A stretch of 9,135 nt of DNA from Limisphaerales bacterium. GTDB lineage: Bacteria > Verrucomicrobiota > Verrucomicrobiia > Limisphaerales > UBA11358. This document shows, in pieces, positions 1 through 6,475 of this stretch. The stretch lies in NCBI GenBank assembly GCA_027451565.1, contig DAIDJC010000124.1:1-9135 (forward strand). Direction: 5' to 3'. How positions within the stretch are numbered: the stretch's first letter is position 1; each line of letters starts with the position of its first letter. The translations under genes were made by a program, and so were the position numbers. The notes under the pieces were generated by a model. The model did no database searches. It was not told the origin of the DNA and was given only the letters and a program-made list of their open reading frames with translations.

Positions 1-572
1 GCCACTCCATTGAAAACGATTTCCTCCACATCAAGCTGGGTTCCGCGCACCAGCCGGATGGCATTTTGCAGGCGGGTGGACTGGCCGTGAACCACGTGCA
101 TCTCCACCTCCAGCCGCTGGCCCAGCATTCCCACGGGATTGGTCACCCCGGTCTGGCCGTCCAGGTAGAAATGTTGCCTTATGGCGTGAATGAGTGAATG
201 ATCAGCCGGCAGGTTGATGGCTTTGGCGTTCTTGATGACATCCTGGACATCGTCCTCGGTAATTTCCCGGTCGGCAGAAACCACCGTATGAACGCCCCGG
301 TTGGTGAAACTCCGCAAATGCCCGCCACTGACACCGAGAAAAACACTGCGGATTTCCACGTCGGCCATTTTTTCCGCCTCGTAAAGGGCGTTGCGGACGT
401 CCTCCTCGGCCTGCTGGGCATTGGTGATCTCACCCTTGCGGACGCCGCGGGACCTGGCTTGTCCCACGCCAATGATGCTCAAGCCCCCTTCATGGTCCAA
501 TTCCCCCACCACCACGCAGATTTTGGATGTTCCAATCTCAATGCCGGCTATGATTTTATTTTCTTCAAACAT
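1..572 (-). CDS. ftsA: Cell division protein FtsA, N-terminal part (runs off the window)
   Basis: FtsA is the actin-like ATPase that ties FtsZ filaments to the inner face of the membrane and recruits later divisome proteins. About 190 codons are present; the rest lies beyond position 1. The protein begins MFEENKIIAGIEIGTSKICV, in which the I-x-I-G-T-S-K stretch is the phosphate-1 loop of the actin/Hsp70 ATPase fold. Around residues 70-165 comes the FtsA-specific 1C region, with FLGVSGGHLRSF, a V-S-x-x-x-E-I-T segment, an H-x-I-x-Q-x-F-x-L-D-G segment and NPVGMLGQRLEVEMHVV, all typical of FtsA. The ATG at 570-572 is chosen because an exact AGGAGG lies four bases upstream. The start overlaps the end of ftsQ by 8 bases, the usual ftsQ-ftsA arrangement; ftsZ would be expected next, outside the window. 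Identification is by recognised motifs and gene order. Confidence 0.96.
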   Translation of the reverse strand, partial: MFEENKIIAGIEIGTSKICVVVGELDHEGGLSIIGVGQARSRGVRKGEITNAQQAEEDVRNALYEAEKMADVEIRSVFLGVSGGHLRSFTNRGVHTVVSADREITEDDVQDVIKNAKAINLPADHSLIHAIRQHFYLDGQTGVTNPVGMLGQRLEVEMHVVHGQSTRLQNAIRLVRGTQLDVEEIVFNGV

Positions 573-1557
573 TTTTCCTCCTGTAGTTGGTGGGTTTGGT
601 GGGTTTAAGGCGTTTCAATTCCCTGGCCGGGGAGGTTGGATTGGCCGGAACGGCATCCAGTGTGACCCAGTTCACGGGCACGTCATTTTCCAGGGCCAGA
701 TCAATTCTGGCAATGGTTTTACCCCGCTGAAATCCCCAATCATAAATGGCACGCCATCTCCTCAAGGCTTGTTCGGGATCATCAAGACCGAAGACAACCT
801 GTCCGCCCTGGGCGGTGGTCACATGGATCACGCCGGGGGCTGAGACGTCCATTTGCCGCAGGTCCTCCAAGCCGGACATGGGGGATCGTTTAAAGAACGT
901 GATCAAACGGAGTGCAGCCTGCAATTGGGGTGAATCCAGGCGCCTGCCAGGGACCAGTTCCGCCAGATTGGTCCAAACGATCACCGGCAGGCTATTGTCC
1001 AAGCCCAGCAAGGGAACATTGTTATCAGCGCCATTCAACGGCTGCATGACATGACCCTGGGCGTCCAGCTCGTACACCATCATGGAAACGCCGTTATTGC
1101 CATCCAGATGGGGCACGTCCACCTGGGCCAGGGGCGTCCGTTCATGCACCCGGATGCGCAGGGTCTGTGGCAGGATGCGCTCCACGGAGACACTGTCCAG
1201 CACGGAAACCAATTCAAGATTGCGCTGCACGCCAACCAAATCCAAGCCAATGAGATTTTGCCCAAGACGCACGCCGGACCACCGGCGCAACTGCTCCAAC
1301 GGCAGGGTTCCATCCGTTTGGACGTCAATCCTCTCAATGGCAAAATCCGCGTTATGATAAACAAATTGGTCCAGCAACGCTTCACCGGCCCGCCAAAGCA
1401 GGTAAAGGCCAAAGACGGTTCCAAAAACGACGCCTGCCGCCAGGGCCAGCAGCCTGTTGCGCGCCTCCCGAAGCGGGCCGGACCGCATTTTGACGTCCAG
1501 CACGTTCGTCCTGACCTGGCGTCCGCTCCGGTTGTTTTTTTTGCGATTAAACCACAT
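565..1557 (-). CDS. ftsQ: Cell division protein FtsQ (POTRA domain, single membrane span)
   Basis: FtsQ is a bitopic divisome protein that links early cytoplasmic components to the periplasmic FtsB/FtsL group. The 330-residue product has a basic cytoplasmic tail (about 1-33, beginning MWFNRKKNNR), one membrane span (about 36-56, LLALAAGVVFGTVFGLYLLW), and then a POTRA domain (about 72-142) with F-x-I-x-x-I-D-V, an L-x-x-W-S-G-V-x-x-G-x-N-L segment and IRVHERTPLAQV. The FtsQ C-terminal domain and a short K/P-rich tail follow. The frame stays open 18 codons further upstream (to 1611), but the ATG at 1557 has GGAGGT four bases before it and gives the expected short N-terminus. The start overlaps the ddl stop by 11 bases, and the end overlaps ftsA by 8. 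FtsQ is poorly conserved, so the call rests on topology, POTRA pattern and position between ddl and ftsA. Confidence 0.93.
   Translation of the reverse strand: MWFNRKKNNRSGRQVRTNVLDVKMRSGPLREARNRLLALAAGVVFGTVFGLYLLWRAGEALLDQFVYHNADFAIERIDVQTDGTLPLEQLRRWSGVRLGQNLIGLDLVGVQRNLELVSVLDSVSVERILPQTLRIRVHERTPLAQVDVPHLDGNNGVSMMVYELDAQGHVMQPLNGADNNVPLLGLDNSLPVIVWTNLAELVPGRRLDSPQLQAALRLITFFKRSPMSGLEDLRQMDVSAPGVIHVTTAQGGQVVFGLDDPEQALRRWRAIYDWGFQRGKTIARIDLALENDVPVNWVTLDAVPANPTSPARELKRLKPTKPTNYRRKNV
577..582 (-). promoter_or_regulatory. Ribosome binding site of ftsA
   Basis: An exact AGGAGG on the minus strand lies four bases before the ftsA ATG and inside the last codons of ftsQ. It fixes the ftsA start. 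It also suggests that ftsA can be initiated strongly and independently of ftsQ termination, which fits the need for more FtsA than FtsQ. Confidence 0.85.
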
Positions 1558-2464
1558 GGCGACCTCCCCGGCGCATGGCCAGTTCCACCATTCGCTGGCA
1601 CAAGGCGGCATAATCCAGGCCTGCGGCCGCTGCGGCCTTGGGCAGGAGACTGGTTTCCGTCATGCCCGGCAGGGTGTTCACCTCCAACACCACCGGCGCA
1701 CCATCCGCAGCCACCATGACATCCACCCGGGCATAATCCCGGCAACCCACCGCACGGTAGGCGCCCAAGGCGGCATCCTGAATGCGCTTGGTGGCATCCG
1801 GGCCAAAATCGGCCGGGCAAAAATAATCCGTGGCACCGGGCGTATATTTATTTTTATAATCCAGCGGCCCCCTTTTGGGACGAACCTCGACCACGGGCAG
1901 AGCTTGACCATCCAGGATTCCCACCGTGGTTTCGCGCCCCACCACTTTTTCCTCCACCAAAGCCTCGGAATCATGCCGCAACGATTCCTCCAGAGCACGG
2001 CCCAGGTCTTCCTCCTGCTCAATGAACTGGAGCCCCACGCTGGAACCCTGGCGGCAAGGCTTGGCCACCAGGGGCACATGGAAACCGGGAGGCAAAACCG
2101 AGCAGACACCTGACACCTTGAAATAGCGGGCCGTGGGCACCCCCGCCCGCATGCACGCCTCCTTGGCCAAAACCTTGTCAAAAGCCACACGGCTGGCTTG
2201 AGCCCCGCTTCCCGTGTATAGCGCTCCCTGCCGGTCCAAAATTTCCTGGACAGTTCCGTCCTCGCCGAAGGTTCCATGCAGGGCCAGAAACACCACGTCC
2301 GTCCCTGCGGGCAAAGCCCACTCAGGAATGGCAGGATCCACCAGGTCCACCCGATGGCCCAGCTTTTTCAGCGCGCCAGCCACGGCTGCCCCGGAACGAA
2401 GCGAAACCTCGCGCTCCGCACTGGCGCCGCCCGACATCACCGCAATGTTCCAAAAACCACTCAT
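1547..2464 (-). CDS. ddl: D-alanine--D-alanine ligase
   Basis: Cytoplasmic ATP-grasp enzyme that joins two D-alanines; the dipeptide is the substrate of MurF, encoded upstream in the same cluster. Its 305 residues match the length of E. coli DdlB. Family residues are visible: SGGASAEREVSL (Glu17, matching DdlB Glu15), HGTFGEDGTVQEILD (63-77), TGSGAQASRVAFDK ending at Lys97, KPCRQGSSVG (from Lys135), the lid LDYKNKYTPG with Tyr207 (the tyrosine linked to D-Ala rather than D-lactate specificity), metal ligands Asp248, Glu261 and Asn263, and LPGMTETSLLP with Ser272. The ATG at 2462-2464 directly follows the toxin stop codon (TAAATG), and no Shine-Dalgarno sequence is visible within 20 bases. Translation therefore probably depends on ribosomes finishing the toxin gene. 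The 3' end overlaps ftsQ. It is a separate ddl, not fused to murC as in Chlamydia. Confidence 0.97.
   Translation of the reverse strand: MSGFWNIAVMSGGASAEREVSLRSGAAVAGALKKLGHRVDLVDPAIPEWALPAGTDVVFLALHGTFGEDGTVQEILDRQGALYTGSGAQASRVAFDKVLAKEACMRAGVPTARYFKVSGVCSVLPPGFHVPLVAKPCRQGSSVGLQFIEQEEDLGRALEESLRHDSEALVEEKVVGRETTVGILDGQALPVVEVRPKRGPLDYKNKYTPGATDYFCPADFGPDATKRIQDAALGAYRAVGCRDYARVDVMVAADGAPVVLEVNTLPGMTETSLLPKAAAAAGLDYAALCQRMVELAMRRGGRHVV
1562..1567 (-). promoter_or_regulatory. Ribosome binding site of ftsQ
   Basis: GGAGGT on the minus strand lies four bases before the ATG at 1555-1557. It sits within the last codons of ddl and decides between that ATG and the upstream in-frame candidate at 1611. 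Confidence 0.8.
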
Positions 2465-2872
2465 TTAATGATTCAACACAAACTTTGCAGGGTTCACGGC
2501 GATGCGCGGAAAGGCTTTTAACACTTCCTCATCCCAAGTCACAAGAGTCAACCCCAGTTCCTGTGCCAGGGCCACGTATTCGCACTCAAACCCGCCGCAA
2601 CCGGAACGCGCCGCCATCTCCAGAACCTTGCCGGACAAAACCTGATACTCCCGCCCCGCCACCATTTCTTCCGCCACTTCCATGGCCCTCAAACCATCCG
2701 CTGCCGTCATGCCTTCCCTACGCATGCACTTTACCAGCATCTGGCGCATCTCGGAGCGCCAGACCACCGGCGCCGCCCATGCGCCATCCCGCCGCAACAC
2801 CGCCTCCGCCTCGCCCACCCTGTCATTGCGGAGAGCCAGGCTGGCAATCAGGCTGGTGTCAGCGACGATCAC
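2465..2872 (-). CDS. VapC/FitB-type PIN-domain toxin
   Basis: Probable endoribonuclease toxin of a type II toxin-antitoxin pair. The 135-residue product starts (M)IVADTSLIASL with the first PIN-domain acid, Asp5. The second is Glu41 (WRSEMRQ) and the last is Asp114 (LVTWDEEVLKAFP). In the third position, many relatives read SGCSAYDCEYVALA, whereas here it is SGCGGFECEYVALA, so Glu96 stands in for the usual Asp. The GTG at 2870-2872 is chosen because GGGAGG lies just upstream, it gives the canonical N-terminus right before the first active-site Asp, and it overlaps the antitoxin stop, as is usual for these pairs. The frame stays open to 3007, but that part only shadows the antitoxin gene. The stop TAA abuts the ddl ATG with no spacer. 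The RNA target is unknown. A PIN toxin inside a dcw cluster is unusual and suggests insertion by horizontal transfer. Confidence 0.9.
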   Translation of the reverse strand: MIVADTSLIASLALRNDRVGEAEAVLRRDGAWAAPVVWRSEMRQMLVKCMRREGMTAADGLRAMEVAEEMVAGREYQVLSGKVLEMAARSGCGGFECEYVALAQELGLTLVTWDEEVLKAFPRIAVNPAKFVLNH

Positions 2873-3104
2873 GGCCCTCCCGAATGAGCCGGTCCAGACG
2901 CGCCGACGAAGTGCGAAACTGCATGGTCTCGCGCATCCCACCCGTTCGCTCCAGCAGAGCGGACGCGTCCAGGGGCTGACTGCGAACGCTGGATTCAAGC
3001 ACCGCAATTGCTTCCGTGTTCAGGCTGCGCCCATGGCGAGCTGCCCGCTTTTTCAGGGCCTGGTGCGCCGCCTTGGAAAGACCCTTGATCGTGATGGAGA
3101 TCAT
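2859..3104 (-). CDS. VapB/FitA-like ribbon-helix-helix antitoxin
   Basis: Probable antitoxin that neutralises the downstream PIN toxin and represses their shared promoter. The 81 residues begin MISITIKGLSKAAHQALKKR, a beta strand followed by the first helix of a ribbon-helix-helix DNA-binding domain. AARHGRSLNTEAIAVLESSV gives the second helix (about 27-40). This is the FitA/Arc-like pattern (strand, N-L-S-like turn, H-x-A-L-K, G-R-S). The C-terminal half (about 45-81), ending in the charged LDRLIREGRDRR, would wrap around the toxin. The ATG at 3102-3104 is preferred because it gives the typical length and N-terminus; a TTG at 3120-3122 is in frame but unconvincing. No Shine-Dalgarno sequence precedes the ATG. 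The gene starts 38 bases after the murB stop and its stop overlaps the toxin GTG. It is assigned by domain pattern and pairing with the toxin. Confidence 0.88.
   Translation of the reverse strand: MISITIKGLSKAAHQALKKRAARHGRSLNTEAIAVLESSVRSQPLDASALLERTGGMRETMQFRTSSARLDRLIREGRDRR
2876..2881 (-). promoter_or_regulatory. Ribosome binding site of the PIN toxin
   Basis: GGGAGG on the minus strand lies three bases before the GTG at 2870-2872 and inside the last codons of the antitoxin gene. The close spacing and the overlap with the antitoxin stop suggest coupled translation of the two genes. Confidence 0.6.
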
Positions 3105-3110
3105 GGAAAA

Positions 3111-3138
3111 ACCATAACGCAACCATTTTGGAAGTCAA
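3111..3138 (-). promoter_or_regulatory. Possible sigma-70-type promoter of the toxin-antitoxin operon
   Basis: On the minus strand TTGACT (3138-3133) is followed after 16 bases by TATGGT (3116-3111), giving five of six matches to the -35 consensus and four of six to the -10 consensus. It sits in the short AT-rich gap between the murB stop and the antitoxin ATG. Transcription would be expected to start within a few bases of that ATG, which would make the message almost or fully leaderless. This could also be a promoter for ddl, ftsQ and ftsA. Two hexamers can match by chance, so this is tentative. Confidence 0.4.
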
Positions 3139-3142
3139 TAAA

Positions 3143-4084
3143 TTAAGGCTCCAAAATCTCGATTTCCGGCTGCAATTCCAGGGCGCGGGCCTCGCGCACA
3201 CGCTCCCGGAGCAGGTCAATCAATTCCAACACGTCCCGTGCGCTGGCTCCGCCCTCATTGATGATGAAGTTGCCGTGTTCGCGCGACACCAGCGCGCCGC
3301 CCACACGCAGGCCTTTCAAGCCCAATTCATCTATTATTTTCCCGGCCGAACCCTGGGCAGGGTTTTTGAAAGCGCACCCGGCGCTGGGAGCGGCGGGCTG
3401 GCTTGCCCAGCGTTTGCGGCTGTACTCCAGCATGCGCTGGCCGATGGCTTCCGGCGAATCCGGATGGCCCGTGAAAACACATTCCAGGGCAATTTGCCCC
3501 CTCAATCCCTCGCAATGCCTGTAGCCGATCTCCAAATCCGCCGGTTTGCGGATGACTGCGTTTCCATGAAAGTCCATGGACCGCATTTGCTCCACCCGAT
3601 CCCATGTGGCGGATCCCATGGCGCCGGCATTCATGCGCAAAGCCCCGCCCACGCTTCCGGGGATGCCCTCCAGGAATTCCAAACCCGCCAAACCATGACG
3701 CCGGGCGGTCACTGCCACGGTTTTGAGCCGGGCGCCGGCCCCGCACACCAGCCGCCCATCCTTCCATTCAACTCGTTCAAACACCGGCGATTTCAAGCTC
3801 AGGATAACGCCCCGAAAACCTCCATCCTGCACCAGGAGATTGGATCCCCTGCCTACGACAAATAGTCGCGCCTTTTCCTCCCGGCAAAAGGCCAGGACTT
3901 GAGCCAGGCTGGCTTCATCAGCCGGCTCCACATAGAGATCCGCCGGTCCCCCCACGCGCAAGGTGGTATGGCGGGCCATGGGTTCCATGGCCCGGACTGC
4001 GGTGCCTGGCGTCACGCGGGCGGCCAGTTTGGCAGCAGCCATCATCGGGTCTGCCAGGACACTCCATTCAGGCGCAGTTTTCAT
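3143..4084 (-). CDS. murB: UDP-N-acetylenolpyruvoylglucosamine reductase, MurB
   Basis: Cytoplasmic FAD enzyme that reduces UDP-GlcNAc-enolpyruvate with NADPH to UDP-MurNAc, the second committed step of peptidoglycan synthesis. The 313 residues show the FAD_binding_4 domain with HTTLRVGGPADLYVEP (39-54), VVGRGSNLLV (76-85) and GIPGSVGGALRMNAGAMG (140-157), then the substrate part with IGYRHCE (186-192), PSAGCAFKNP (233-242) and REHGNFIINEGGASARDV. A glutamate near the C-terminus (about 307) is the likely proton relay. The short form without the extra C-terminal insertions marks it as a type II MurB. The residue matching the proton-donating serine of E. coli MurB is Cys237 here. The ATG forms an ATGA overlap with the murG stop, and GGAGG lies ten bases upstream. 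In many dcw clusters murC lies between murG and murB; here it is absent. Confidence 0.97.
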   Translation of the reverse strand: MKTAPEWSVLADPMMAAAKLAARVTPGTAVRAMEPMARHTTLRVGGPADLYVEPADEASLAQVLAFCREEKARLFVVGRGSNLLVQDGGFRGVILSLKSPVFERVEWKDGRLVCGAGARLKTVAVTARRHGLAGLEFLEGIPGSVGGALRMNAGAMGSATWDRVEQMRSMDFHGNAVIRKPADLEIGYRHCEGLRGQIALECVFTGHPDSPEAIGQRMLEYSRKRWASQPAAPSAGCAFKNPAQGSAGKIIDELGLKGLRVGGALVSREHGNFIINEGGASARDVLELIDLLRERVREARALELQPEIEILEP

Positions 4085-5271
4085 GAGTGCCCCGCCTCCG
4101 TCCTTTTTGAAACGGGCTGAAGACTGCCCAAATCACGGGAAGGCTCCAAAGTGGCGCCAAGCTTTTGCAAAATGAGGCCGGCAATGCAATGGGCAGCGTC
4201 TGGGGCATGCCAGCCCCCCAAGACCTCTTGCATGACAGCCCTCAGGCGCGTGTTTTCCATCAGGTCAACCAGCAACGGAGCCACGGACGCAGGCGTTGCG
4301 CAACGCTGCTCGATCATCAAAGCTGCTCCATTTCGGGCAAAAACGGCTGCATTGGCGCATTGGTGATTGTCTGCCGCCTCGGGAAAAGGCACGAGCAACG
4401 CGGGCAAACGGCAGCAGGCGATCTCTGCCAGGGACGAAGCGCCTGCCCGACTCACACAGGCATCCGCACTGCCCAGCGCCAGCTCCATCTCTGCCAGAAA
4501 AGGTTTGACCGTGGCGGCCATGCCCAGGGAGTTGTAGGCCGCCTTCACCCGCTCCAGGTCCCTGGCGCCGGTTAGATGCAACCATTGCCAGTTCCGGTCC
4601 TTCAAATGGGGCAACACATTCAGGATCACCTGATTCAATCCCATTGCACCCTGACTCCCCCCCACCACCAGCAGGACGGGCTTTTCGGGATCCAATCCCA
4701 GGCGGGAGCGGCAACGGGCAGCATCCATGTTGGTCATGGCCACGGACTTGAAGGAGAAGGATTCACGCACTGGGGTGCCGGTAAAGGTTGTTTGCCGGGC
4801 GCTCAAATGGGCAGCGGTTTCAGAAAAACCAACAAAAGCCTCCATGACCAATCCAGCCAGAAGCCGGTTCGCTCGTCCAGGAATGACATTGGATTCGTGG
4901 AGGAAAGCCGGGGTTCCCGCCAGCCGGGCCGCCACCACCGGTGGCGCACTGGTAAACCCGCCCATGGCCAGCACTGCCTGGGGACGATGTCTTTTGAACA
5001 ATTCCCTCGCCCGAAAAAAGGAACGCGCAAATCCGGTCAAAAATGATAGGTAATTCCTGTTTTGAAGACCCACCACCGGCAATGTGTGGATGAGCATTCC
5101 ATCCAGGTTTTCAACGGCTTTTTGATCCACCTCCTTGGGTGAAACCAGAAGCATCACCCTGGCCCCAAGGCTGCGCAAATGGCCCGCCACGGCCACTCCC
5201 GGATACAAATGCCCGCCGGTTCCGCCGCAGGCAATGGCAATCAAAGGGCTCCTTTCCCCGGTAGCGTTCAT
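4081..5271 (-). CDS. murG: Lipid II synthase MurG (N-acetylglucosaminyltransferase)
   Basis: Peripheral inner-membrane GT-B glycosyltransferase that adds GlcNAc from UDP-GlcNAc to lipid I, giving lipid II. The 396-residue protein has the N-terminal glycine loop GGTGGHLYPGVAVAGHL (16-32), the second loop MGGFTSAPPVVAA (103-115) and FLHESNVIPGRANR (123-136), matching the H-E-Q-N segment of E. coli MurG. The linker GTPVRE is followed by the C-terminal half with LLVVGGSQGAMGLNQ (200-214) and the UDP-GlcNAc site SRAGASSLAEIACCRLPALL (274-293), then VPFPEAADNHQ. It is somewhat longer than the E. coli enzyme (about 355 residues), with a C-terminal tail of about 25 residues of no clear function. The ATG forms an ATGA overlap with ftsW, and the stop an ATGA overlap with murB, implying translational coupling of all three. 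Confidence 0.97.
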   Translation of the reverse strand: MNATGERSPLIAIACGGTGGHLYPGVAVAGHLRSLGARVMLLVSPKEVDQKAVENLDGMLIHTLPVVGLQNRNYLSFLTGFARSFFRARELFKRHRPQAVLAMGGFTSAPPVVAARLAGTPAFLHESNVIPGRANRLLAGLVMEAFVGFSETAAHLSARQTTFTGTPVRESFSFKSVAMTNMDAARCRSRLGLDPEKPVLLVVGGSQGAMGLNQVILNVLPHLKDRNWQWLHLTGARDLERVKAAYNSLGMAATVKPFLAEMELALGSADACVSRAGASSLAEIACCRLPALLVPFPEAADNHQCANAAVFARNGAALMIEQRCATPASVAPLLVDLMENTRLRAVMQEVLGGWHAPDAAHCIAGLILQKLGATLEPSRDLGSLQPVSKRTEAGHS

Positions 5272-6425
5272 GCCCCGCTCGCCGCAAAAGGATTCCGTTG
5301 ACGCGGCCGTGTTTCTTCAACAAAAACCTCCTCGGCGGAGACCTCCTGTCTTGCAGCCCTCCGGGCCACCCCGAACAGCAAGCCCACGCAGGCCAGCATG
5401 GCCAGGAGGTTGGATCCCCCGTAGCTGATGAAAGGCAGCGGCAATCCCTTGTTGGGCAAAGCGCTGGTGACCACGCCAATGTTGATCCAAGCCTGCAGGG
5501 AAATAAGCAGGGTCACCCCGGTGGCCACCATGGTCCCGAACAGGTCCTCCGCATGCAATGCAATGTAAATGCCGCAAATCAGGATCACCACAAAGGCCAG
5601 CACCACAAGCAGGGTCGCCACCAAACCCAACTCCTCGCCAATGATGGAAAAAATAAAATCCGTGTGATGTTCGGGCACAAACCCCAGTTTCTGTCTTCCA
5701 TTGCCCAGCCCCAGCCCGGTCCATCCACCCGATCCCAAAGCAATCATGGCCTGATAAGCCTGGTACCCCACCCCTTCCTTGTGATTCTCCATGTCCAACC
5801 AGCTAAAAATACGCCTCATGCGCATGGGATCATGCAAAATGGAAAAGACCAGCCCCGCAATGGCGATCAACCCGGGCGGTATGAGCAGCCTCAAGGGAAC
5901 ACCTGCTATGAGCAACATGCTCAAACCCACGACAGCCAGCAGCACAGTGGTGCCCCGATCCGGCTCGCGAAAAATCAATGCCAGCATGGAACCCAAAATC
6001 AAGACAGGCACCATCAACCCCCATTTGAACTGGTTCAGGTGGCGCTGAAACCGGTCGCAATACCAGGCCAGAACCAGGACCAACGCAAGTTTGCCCAGCT
6101 CGGAAGGTTGCAAACGCATGCCCGGCAAAATAAACCAGCGATGGGCGCCGTTGATTTTTTTGGTGAGACCATGCGGCAGGGGGAGAAGAACGAGGACCAA
6201 CAACACCAGGGCAACGCCAAACATCGGCCATGCCACTTTCTTGAGGGTGGCACCATCCGCAGAAGCCGCCACCACGCACAAAACCAGGCCCATCACGCTC
6301 CAGATCAACTGGGATTTGAGGTACTGAGCCCCGACCTGCGTCATGCTTGAGCTATAGAGCATGACCAACCCCAGCCCCAGTAGGGCAGCCACACAAAAGG
6401 CCAGGGTGGTGACGGCAAATTTCAT
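5268..6425 (-). CDS. ftsW: Septal peptidoglycan polymerase FtsW (SEDS family)
   Basis: Multi-spanning inner-membrane SEDS glycosyltransferase that polymerises lipid II at the septum, normally with a class B PBP (FtsI). The 385 residues from MKFAVTTLAF carry about ten hydrophobic segments and the family signatures GAHRWFILPGMRLQPSELGK (93-112), REPDRGTT (153-160), HHTDFIFSIIGEELG (253-267), in which Asp256 matches catalytic Asp297 of E. coli FtsW, and LPNKGLPLPFISYGGSNLL (323-341). The tail (about 358-385) is charged and cytoplasmic. The frame extends to a GTG at 6467, but the added 14 residues are encoded by a strong hairpin and the ATG at 6425 gives the usual N-terminus. I see no Shine-Dalgarno sequence before that ATG, so the exact start is less sure than the identity. 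RodA is the main alternative; the neighbours murG and ftsQA favour FtsW. Confidence 0.95.
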   Translation of the reverse strand: MKFAVTTLAFCVAALLGLGLVMLYSSSMTQVGAQYLKSQLIWSVMGLVLCVVAASADGATLKKVAWPMFGVALVLLVLVLLPLPHGLTKKINGAHRWFILPGMRLQPSELGKLALVLVLAWYCDRFQRHLNQFKWGLMVPVLILGSMLALIFREPDRGTTVLLAVVGLSMLLIAGVPLRLLIPPGLIAIAGLVFSILHDPMRMRRIFSWLDMENHKEGVGYQAYQAMIALGSGGWTGLGLGNGRQKLGFVPEHHTDFIFSIIGEELGLVATLLVVLAFVVILICGIYIALHAEDLFGTMVATGVTLLISLQAWINIGVVTSALPNKGLPLPFISYGGSNLLAMLACVGLLFGVARRAARQEVSAEEVFVEETRPRQRNPFAASGA

Positions 6426-6435
6426 TGACAGAAAT

Positions 6436-6464
6436 CGGCCGGCCGGGGAAGCCCCGGCCAGCCG
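6436..6464 (-). promoter_or_regulatory. Strong GC-rich hairpin between the LysM gene and ftsW
   Basis: Thirteen-base arms at 6436-6448 and 6452-6464 pair around a three-base loop. In the minus-strand RNA, 12 pairs are Watson-Crick and one is a U-G wobble. It lies in the 50-base gap after the LysM stop and ends 10 bases before the ftsW ATG. The following bases are GATTTCTGTC, with no run of T, so it is a poor intrinsic terminator. It could act as a partial terminator, a 3' stabiliser of the upstream message, or a brake on ftsW initiation. Confidence 0.6.
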
Positions 6465-6475
6465 CACAATTCTGC

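Noticed and set aside
1558..1611. Upstream 18-codon extension of FtsQ
   Set aside because: The ATG at 1557 has a perfect ribosome binding site and gives the normal cytoplasmic tail; the extension lies wholly inside ddl.
1051..1719. 222-codon plus-strand frame opposite ftsQ and ddl
   Set aside because: It lies antisense to two well-supported genes, has no recognisable domain and reads as a GC-driven shadow, as do the other long plus-strand frames (for example 5298-6350 opposite ftsW).
1080..1820. Minus-strand frame of 246 codons overlapping ftsQ and ddl in another frame
   Set aside because: Rich in Cys, Gly and Trp with no motif, and it conflicts with the recognised frames of Ddl and FtsQ.
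2873..3007. N-terminal extension of the PIN toxin to an upstream start
   Set aside because: This part only overlaps the antitoxin gene; the GTG at 2872 gives the canonical PIN start and has a ribosome binding site.
3105..3122. TTG start giving six more residues to the antitoxin
   Set aside because: The ATG at 3104 gives the usual ribbon-helix-helix start (MISITIKGLS); the TTG has no better ribosome site.
2465..3142. Target-site duplication or attachment repeats flanking the toxin-antitoxin pair
   Set aside because: I compared the bases at both edges and found only loosely similar AT-rich stretches, with no clear direct repeat or integrase.
6426..6467. GTG start adding 14 residues to FtsW
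   Set aside because: The extra residues are encoded by the hairpin and are untypical of FtsW. It is not fully excluded, because the ATG at 6425 lacks a Shine-Dalgarno sequence.
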